From positions 248,001 to 312,000 of the forward strand of contig NZ_JAJNDU010000001.1 of assembly GCF_021043365.1 (NCBI RefSeq): 64,000 bases of DNA, read 5' to 3'. Made by a program: the position numbers and the translations under genes. The DNA is from Sphingomonas sp. IC-11. Lineage in GTDB: Bacteria; Pseudomonadota; Alphaproteobacteria; Sphingomonadales; Sphingomonadaceae. Positions 58,595 through 64,000 of this stretch are shown piece after piece (position 1 is the first letter of the stretch; each line of letters starts with the position of its first letter). The notes under the pieces are model-generated. The model made no database searches. It was not told where the DNA came from and saw nothing but the letters and a program-made list of their open reading frames with translations.

Positions 58595-60340
58595 ATGCGA
58601 AGGTCAGCCTTGTTCCGCAACTTCGCGCCGCTTCAGATCCTGCTTGTCGCGGTAGCGGCTTGCGTACCGCTCCTGCTGCTCGGATCGAACTGGCTGCTCC
58701 AGCGCGAGTTCGACGAAAACCGCGCGCTACGCAACGCGACCAGCGCCACGTTCGAGACGCGATACACTCTCGAACAGCTTCTGAAACTCCATCTTGATCT
58801 GGAAACTGCAGAGCGCGGCTTCATCATCTCGCGTAATGCGGCATTTCTGGCGCCGTACAATGAAGCGGAAGGGCGGATCTCGGCCGTTCTGGAGCAACTG
58901 GGCTCAACGCGCGAGCTCAAGGAAGAGGAGCCGCTATACCGGCGGCTGGTCGTCGAATCCCGGAACAAGCGGGCGTTTGCCGGGCAGATGGTCACGCTGA
59001 TCAAGGAGGGACGGGACGACGAGGCGCGACGGGCGGTCGCGTCCGGCCAAGGCAAGCTGTTCATGGACAGGATCCGTGCATTGGTCGCCCAAATCGATAC
59101 GTTGAGGCAAGAGCAGCTGCGCGCGCGGCTGGAAGCATCGGAACGCGACAGCCGGCATCTCCGTCGCACGACGATTGGCCTTCATACCGCCGTGCTGTTC
59201 CTCCTGTTCATCGCAGCGTTGCTCGGGATGCGCATCAATTCGGCCCGCACCGTCGCGCTTAGCCGGATGCGTGAGTCAAACGAGCGCCAAAGCGCGATCT
59301 TCGACAGCGCCGACGATGGCATGATGCTGCTCGATGCGTCGGGACGCATTCGCAGCTTGAATCCGGCGGTAACAAAGATGTTCGGATATGCTGAGGACGA
59401 CATGCGCGGGCGGGCCGTCGGCATGTTGTTCAAGGAAGCGCCGCGGGAGGAGGACGTTGCTGCATTCCTCCGCACGCTTGCGCTTGATCCAACCCGGTCA
59501 CGCCTGCGCCATGTGCGCGAGTTTGAAGGCGAGACGAGCGCGGGAACTCACTTCCCGGTCGAGGTCGCGCTCAGCACCGTTCCGGGCGAGACGCAGCGCA
59601 GCTTTCTGGCAGTTATCCGCGACATCACGAAGCGGAAGCAAGTGGAGCAGATGAAAAGCGAGTTCGTGTCGGTGGTCAGCCACGAACTGCGGACTCCGTT
59701 GACATCAATTGCCGGATCGTTGGGGCTGCTGGCCGGCGGCGCCGCTGGCGAGTTGCCGGAAAGGGCGCGCAAGCTGATTGGTATTGCTCAGGCGAACAGC
59801 GCGAGGCTGGTCCGTTTGATCAATGACATTCTCGATATCGAGAAGATCGAAGCGGGCAAAATGACGTTCGACATCAAGCCGGTGCCGCTGGCTTCGCTGC
59901 TGGAGCAATGTGCCCAGGGAAATGCGGGCTTTGCGGCAGAATATGGCGTGCAGATCGTCGTGGAACCTGTTGCGGCGGGAGTGGCGGTCATGGCCGATGA
60001 GGATCGTCTGATCCAGGTAATCACCAATCTGCTCTCCAACGCCATCAAGTTTTCGCCGGAGGGAGAAGCGGTACGGATCACAGTGGTTCCCGGAGAGCTG
60101 GCTCACCGGATCAGTGTGGCCGGTCTTGGCCCTGGAATACCCGATCCGTTCCGAAGCCGTATCTTCCAGAAGTTCGCGCAGGCCGATGCGTCGGACACGC
60201 GGCAGAAGGGCGGCACTGGCCTTGGCCTGAGCATCGTCGCGGAAATCGTGTCGCGGTTGAAAGGTGAGGTGAGCTTCGACAGCGTAGCTGGCGAAGGGGC
60301 AACCTTTCACGTCGATCTTCCTGCCGCTCCGAAACAGTAG
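58595..60340 (+). CDS. CHASE3-PAS sensor histidine kinase with altered G1 box
   Basis: 581 residues. First membrane helix near 13-33, a CHASE3 periplasmic domain (residues 40-190, including LETAERGFIISRNAAFLAPY), second helix near 195-211, a PAS domain (230-345), HisKA with His363 (VVSHELRTPLTSIAG) and HATPase with the N box LLSNAIKFSPEG. The G1 box reads VAGLGPGIP where DxGxGIP is expected, so the adenine-contacting Asp is Gly510. G2 (TGLGLSIVAEIVSRLKG) is intact. Likely in a phosphorelay with the receiver and Hpt genes that follow. Confidence 0.85.
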   Translation: MRRSALFRNFAPLQILLVAVAACVPLLLLGSNWLLQREFDENRALRNATSATFETRYTLEQLLKLHLDLETAERGFIISRNAAFLAPYNEAEGRISAVLEQLGSTRELKEEEPLYRRLVVESRNKRAFAGQMVTLIKEGRDDEARRAVASGQGKLFMDRIRALVAQIDTLRQEQLRARLEASERDSRHLRRTTIGLHTAVLFLLFIAALLGMRINSARTVALSRMRESNERQSAIFDSADDGMMLLDASGRIRSLNPAVTKMFGYAEDDMRGRAVGMLFKEAPREEDVAAFLRTLALDPTRSRLRHVREFEGETSAGTHFPVEVALSTVPGETQRSFLAVIRDITKRKQVEQMKSEFVSVVSHELRTPLTSIAGSLGLLAGGAAGELPERARKLIGIAQANSARLVRLINDILDIEKIEAGKMTFDIKPVPLASLLEQCAQGNAGFAAEYGVQIVVEPVAAGVAVMADEDRLIQVITNLLSNAIKFSPEGEAVRITVVPGELAHRISVAGLGPGIPDPFRSRIFQKFAQADASDTRQKGGTGLGLSIVAEIVSRLKGEVSFDSVAGEGATFHVDLPAAPKQ

Positions 60341-60347
60341 GACTCCC

Positions 60348-60713
60348 ATGCCCCGCATTCTCTATGTCGATGATGACGACGATATTCGGCAGATCGCCGA
60401 GATGTCGCTGGAACTGGATCCCGATCTGGAGGTCCGGTTGTGCTCAAGTGGCGCCGAGGCCATTGACGCGGTGGCCAGCTGGACGCCTGATCTGGTGCTG
60501 CTCGACGTGATGATGCCCGGAATGGATGGACCCGAAACGCTGGCACGATTGCGCGCAGAGGCATCCAGTGCCGCCATCCCTGTCGTGTTCATCACGGCTC
60601 GCTTCCAGGAAAAGGAGGTCGAGCGGCTGAAGGCGCTTGGGGCTGCAGGCGTGATCGCCAAGCCATTCGATCCTATGACGCTGGCGACGCAAGCGCGAGC
60701 ATATCTGTCGTGA
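60348..60713 (+). CDS. Single-domain response regulator
   Basis: 121 residues, receiver only, no output domain. Phosphoacceptor Asp53 (LVLLDVMMPGMDGP), Lys in GVIAKPFDPMT. 7 bp after the kinase gene and overlapping the Hpt gene by 4 bp (GTGA), so it is the likely receiver of the kinase and feeds Hpt. Confidence 0.9.
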   Translation: MPRILYVDDDDDIRQIAEMSLELDPDLEVRLCSSGAEAIDAVASWTPDLVLLDVMMPGMDGPETLARLRAEASSAAIPVVFITARFQEKEVERLKALGAAGVIAKPFDPMTLATQARAYLS

Positions 60714-61012
60714 ACGAACCGACCGATCTGACGGAGCGGATGCGTCCGCTTCGGGCGCGGTTCCTCAAGCGCTTGAGTGAGGATCGAGAAGCGCTTCTTG
60801 TCGCGCATGCGGGGGCGGATGCGGCTGCCCTGCAAGCGATCTGCCATCGCTTGGCGGGGAATGCGGGCTTGTTCGGCTTCACTGAACTTGGCGGGGCAGC
60901 GCGTCGGGTTGAGGACGCCATTGTCAATGATCAGGAGCCCGACCTTCGCGACCGTTTGATCGATCAATTGCTGGAAATGCTGACAGCGACAGTTCAGGAC
61001 CCCGAACCGTGA
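60710..61012 (+). CDS. Hpt phosphotransfer protein
   Basis: 100 residues, all helical, with the Hpt signature ICHRLAGNAGLFGFTELGG; the phosphorylated His is His46. It starts at a GTG overlapping the receiver stop. Kinase, receiver and Hpt together form a complete phosphorelay, which could end on the LuxR-type regulator on the other side. Confidence 0.85.
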   Translation: MNEPTDLTERMRPLRARFLKRLSEDREALLVAHAGADAAALQAICHRLAGNAGLFGFTELGGAARRVEDAIVNDQEPDLRDRLIDQLLEMLTATVQDPEP

Positions 61013-61361
61013 TCACATCGTGTCACGGCTCCGGGAGCACTCCCCGCCGCGTGACTTTAGTGCCCAGGATATAACAGCGGAGCCAGAGACGGAGGCCTTG
61101 GGTCCGTTTGCCGTGTCATGGGGCAAGCGCTGACTATCGCGCATTCGGCCGGCGATCGACGTGCTTCAATGCGGATCAGGTTCGGTTTGAACCGCCCCCG
61201 GTGCCGTGGTTCTGAGAGGATGAAGGCCAGTCCGACGTCGCAGCTTCACAGCGACGTCGAAAGGGACGTGATTGCCTGCTTGCACCGAAGCAATTTCTAT
61301 TGTTCGGCCAAGCCGCACGTGACTGCCGATCGGGTGGGGGGCACGAAGTGAGGAGGGCACG
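61013..61361. other. Intergenic region without a supported gene
   Basis: 349 bases. A short open frame (61118-61351, plus) and several on the other strand exist, but none has a convincing ribosome site, conserved pattern or codon bias. The last 25 bases hold the GGAGGG ribosome site of the following gene. Confidence 0.6.
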
Positions 61362-62477
61362 TTGCGAAAAATTGCCATAGTCGGCCTGCATACGGCGCTG
61401 ACGCCTGGCTTCAACGCGGCCATGTCGCTGAATGAGGCGCTTGGTTTCGAGGCGCACGGCTGCGAGGTGACGCTGTACTTGCCGCAAACGACTGGGCGAG
61501 ATCCCCGCAGCTGGCTGCGCCGCGCTGGCTACCGCAGCTTCGATGACCTGCCCCGCTTCGGCGGACGGTTCGACGTGAAGCCGCTCGCAGGGTTGGCCGA
61601 CCTGGAGCCGGCGGATGTGCTGGTTTGGCAGACCTATAATGTAAAGGACGTGCGGCTGCTGCCGGAGCTTCGTCGTCCATCCATGCTCCGCACCAAGAAC
61701 GTGCCTCGTGCGTTCACGGGGGAACGTGCCCGCGACTCCGCGCGGGTGAACGCGTATCTGAAGGACTTCGACCTGGTTGCGCTATCGCTGCGCGCCGACC
61801 AGCAGATCGTGCGAGCGAATTTCCCCGACCAGAAGCGTCGACTCCGCTATGTACCGCGTGGGTTCATCGCAGACTGGCTGGACGGCAACGGGCGTGGGAA
61901 GGTGCCTACGATCGGCCTGGACCAGGCCAAAAGCGCAGATACGGCCCGCGGCCGGGGTCACATCGCGAGGCTGGGCCAACAACTGCGCGGCCAATGGCCG
62001 GACCTGCGCTTCCTGAGTGTGCGCGAGGAGGTGGACACGCTGGGTAGTGAAGGAGTGCCGACGCTTCCGCTGCGCGACTATTATGACCGGTTTCTCAACC
62101 GGCTGTGGCTCTACATGCCGATCGACTTCGAGCACAGCGAGCACGTCAAAGGCTTGGCGCGCACTCCGGACGGGCACCGAATGTTTCTTGGCCTCTACGA
62201 AAACGAGATCGTCGAGGCGCAAATGGCCGGCGCCCTGGTGCTGGCGCGACGCGGTGACATACCGCGTGAGCTGCTGATGCTGCCAGCCGTATCGCAGGTA
62301 GAAAGTTACGATGATGAGGCGGCGCTGCTTGAGGCGGCGACCGCACATCTGGAAAACTTCGCGGCGCGTTCCCAGCTCAGTCAGGAGCGAGCGAGAGCCC
62401 GGCACAATCACCTTGAAATGGCACGCGCCTGGCTAGCCGCGTTGGACCTCGTGGCACGTGATGGGGCGCAGGCGTGA
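61362..62477 (+). CDS. GT-B-like glycosyltransferase-type protein
   Basis: 371 residues from a TTG preceded by GGAGGG. The N-terminus is Rossmann-like (RKIAIVGLHTALTPGFNAAM, then HGCEVTLYLP), and a C-terminal part resembles GT-B acceptor/donor helices (HRMFLGLYENEIVEAQMAGA, LVLARRGDIPRE). No exact family is recognised. Could act on cell-surface glycans. No clear partner genes. Confidence 0.55.
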   Translation: MRKIAIVGLHTALTPGFNAAMSLNEALGFEAHGCEVTLYLPQTTGRDPRSWLRRAGYRSFDDLPRFGGRFDVKPLAGLADLEPADVLVWQTYNVKDVRLLPELRRPSMLRTKNVPRAFTGERARDSARVNAYLKDFDLVALSLRADQQIVRANFPDQKRRLRYVPRGFIADWLDGNGRGKVPTIGLDQAKSADTARGRGHIARLGQQLRGQWPDLRFLSVREEVDTLGSEGVPTLPLRDYYDRFLNRLWLYMPIDFEHSEHVKGLARTPDGHRMFLGLYENEIVEAQMAGALVLARRGDIPRELLMLPAVSQVESYDDEAALLEAATAHLENFAARSQLSQERARARHNHLEMARAWLAALDLVARDGAQA

Positions 62478-62611
62478 CAATGTCGCCCACGGGGTTGGAC
62501 AACATAGGATGTCGGGAGTGGCGACCGAACTGCTGGACCCAGCGATAACGAACGAAGCCTGCGTCTAATTGGCAGAGGATATGGAATCGTCGCGAGACCG
62601 GTATTTTGTAC

Positions 62612-63247
62612 TTACCGGGTCTGCGTACAGGCGCGAGCAAGATCTACCGCCAGTGATCGATAGTCGAGCCGTTCCGGTACCTCGACGATGGCACAGCGTG
62701 TTACAAGCTGCTTGATCTTGGCGTAACGAGTGAACGGCTGATAATGGCGCTCTCTCTTGATGTAGTCGTCAATCATTATCGTGGTGCCTGCGGGAGCGTG
62801 TAAGAGGCTGGCGAGGGTGCAAGCCAGCCTGAAGCGGCCGTCCACAAGTATCAGGTCGGGCATGACCTGGTGCGTCCGCAGTACGTCCCAAACCCCGAGC
62901 GGATAGTCTGGCCATCGCCTGACCCCTGAGTTATCAACGGGATTTCCCCACTCCTTAGTAGGACCAATATCCGCGAATACTGGATGAAACGTTGCTGAGC
63001 TCCTGTCTCTATCGAGAGCGTCGCCAACCGCTTTGAGAAAGATCTTATCGCTTTCCACGGAATAGACATCTCTAACGCCTATTCTGCCGGCAAGCCGCGT
63101 GCTTCCGCCCGCGCCATACTCAAGAAAGCAGCTCGACATCTCCAGTAGTTCGGTAAGCTTCTCTACCGCCTCAGGGGGCATGTGAGGGTCGGCCGGGATC
63201 TCGATTTCTGGCGCGATGCCTGGCGCTGCTATTCTATCGGCTGGCAT
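62612..63247 (-). CDS. Class I methyltransferase-like protein
   Basis: 211 residues when started at the ATG at 63247 (MPADRIAAPGIAPEIEIPAD) with AGGGA upstream; a longer frame starts at 63289. The SAM-binding motif is SCFLEYGAGGSTRLAGRIG, with VYSVESDKIFLKAVGDAL and a DLILVDGRFRLACTLASLL motif after it. Base composition is somewhat lower in GC than neighbours, which may indicate transfer. The substrate is unknown; convergent with the glycosyltransferase-like gene, so together they might belong to surface glycan modification, but that is inference. Confidence 0.65.
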   Translation of the reverse strand: MPADRIAAPGIAPEIEIPADPHMPPEAVEKLTELLEMSSCFLEYGAGGSTRLAGRIGVRDVYSVESDKIFLKAVGDALDRDRSSATFHPVFADIGPTKEWGNPVDNSGVRRWPDYPLGVWDVLRTHQVMPDLILVDGRFRLACTLASLLHAPAGTTIMIDDYIKRERHYQPFTRYAKIKQLVTRCAIVEVPERLDYRSLAVDLARACTQTR

Positions 63248-63870
63248 GGAGATCCCTGTCTGACTTTGAAGTTGGCGTCCTGAGGTCACGCCAGGATTTG
63301 ATAAGTCCCATTGGGCGTGGTGCCGTCGTGAAGTGTTTTCTGGCTGCCCTGCGGATATCCCTCTGCTCGGTGTCCGCGCAACGCCGCAGGAAGGAAGCGG
63401 CGACGCGTCTCCGGAAGAGTAGGCACATTAGCCACTTTCAATCGCACGCGCATAGGCCGCAGCCCCCCATCAAGCCCGTCAGCGCCGAGGGGCGCTGTCT
63501 TCAAAAAGACTGAGCTAGCGCCGGAGCAACCGCAAGTGGGGTGCTTTTGGTGGGGTCGTGCGTTGTGGCGCTTATGAGGCCGCTCATGAGCAATCCAGCG
63601 ACCAACGCCTTGCGCCGCCGAGCCACAGGATCTTCGTAGTGAACGATACGTTGAGCGGGGCGTTAGCGTCGCACTTCCCGACAATAGCCATTTGTCGCGG
63701 CGTGGCGCGCCATGACGCCGCTGCGATCGCTTGCGTCCAGGTCAGCGCCGACGGCTCGGCCGCATCCTCGACTGATTGAAGGGAGAGAGGGGCGAGTGGT
63801 GATTAGCCATTCTTGTGATGTTCAGCCGCCACGGGCTAAGCGCGGGGCGACGGATTATCTGGGCGACACG
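63248..63870. other. Intergenic region without a supported gene
   Basis: 623 bases. Short open frames on both strands (for example 63286-63684 minus and 63558-63779 plus) lack ribosome sites, conserved patterns or coding-like composition. Nothing else recognised. Confidence 0.55.
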
Positions 63871-64000
63871 ATGACATTGCGCGCGAACCTCGGCTGGGGA
63901 CTGGCAGGCGGACTAGCTCTCGCCCTGTCTGGTTGCGCCACGCCGATTGCTCCCGTGCAGCCGCCGCCGGTTGTCGCGACGCTGCCGCCGCCGCCGCCGG
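63871..64000 (+). CDS. Lipoprotein, partial at the window end
   Basis: MTLRANLGWGLAGGLALALS leads into a lipobox (LALSGC), then ATPIAPVQPPPVV and a run of prolines up to the window edge. This gives a lipoprotein signal with a Pro-rich linker. The rest of the gene lies outside the window, so no function can be assigned. Confidence 0.6.
   Translation, partial: MTLRANLGWGLAGGLALALSGCATPIAPVQPPPVVATLPPPPP

Noticed and set aside
61118..61351. 77-residue open frame upstream of the glycosyltransferase-like gene
   Set aside because: No ribosome site or recognisable pattern; left as intergenic.
63286..63684. 132-residue minus-strand open frame
   Set aside because: No ribosome site, no motif and composition unlike neighbouring genes.

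Overview
The window is high-GC DNA with the gene content and style of a Sphingomonas-like alphaproteobacterium (Sphingomonadaceae). The main indicators are 4-bp ATGA/GTGA gene couplings, spore-coat-U type pili, a TonB receptor, a PcoAB copper pair, a DUF4142 protein and an argH-lipoprotein-lysA block. This assignment comes from gene content only; there is no rRNA or other taxonomic marker in the window.

Bases 1-38736 hold a nearly complete flagellar regulon. On the minus strand are flgBCDE, flgFGHIJKL and the stator pair motAB. On the plus strand follow a second, atypical MotA/MotB-like pair with flgA, then flgMN, then a lytic transglycosylase with flhA and fliA. Two non-flagellar genes (a YqcI/YcgG heme N-oxygenase-like protein and a DUF1989 protein) and a DUF4142 exported protein interrupt the locus. 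Three tandem flagellin genes (minus) and a divergent sigma-54 activator (FlbD/FleQ-like, plus) come next, followed by fliEFGHIJ, fliKLMNOPQR-flhB and fliDS. The promoters can be read directly. TGGC-type sigma-54 promoters precede flgB, flgF, the second motA, the transglycosylase-flhA-fliA operon and fliK. FliA (sigma-28) promoters of the form TAAA-N15-GCCGTTT precede motA, flgM, all three flagellins and fliD. TTGCCGG/CCGGCAA inverted repeats near several of these are candidate activator sites. The logic is FlbD plus sigma-54 for basal body, hook and export genes, then FliA released from FlgM for filament, cap and stator genes.

Bases 38780-44908 hold a minus-strand, translationally coupled housekeeping operon (argH, small lipoprotein, lysA, siroheme synthase-like, corA), a divergent TlpA-like thioredoxin lipoprotein and a SEL1-repeat protein. 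Bases 44740-51112 hold a TonB-dependent siderophore receptor, an ActR/RegA-type orphan regulator and a copA-copB copper resistance pair. Bases 51304-61012 hold an archaic chaperone-usher (spore coat U / Csu-like) pilus operon headed by a LuxR-type response regulator. A divergent CHASE3-PAS histidine kinase, a single-domain receiver and an Hpt protein look like a dedicated phosphorelay. Bases 61013-64000 hold a glycosyltransferase-like protein, a methyltransferase-like protein and the start of a lipoprotein gene cut by the window end.

No tRNA, rRNA, CRISPR array, insertion sequence or prophage was seen. The most interesting items are the stator-like pair lacking the first MotA membrane helix, the readable sigma-54/sigma-28 hierarchy with possible leaderless mRNAs, a histidine kinase missing the G1-box aspartate, a siroheme synthase ending in a methyltransferase remnant, and a Cys/His/Met motif shared by CopA and CopB.
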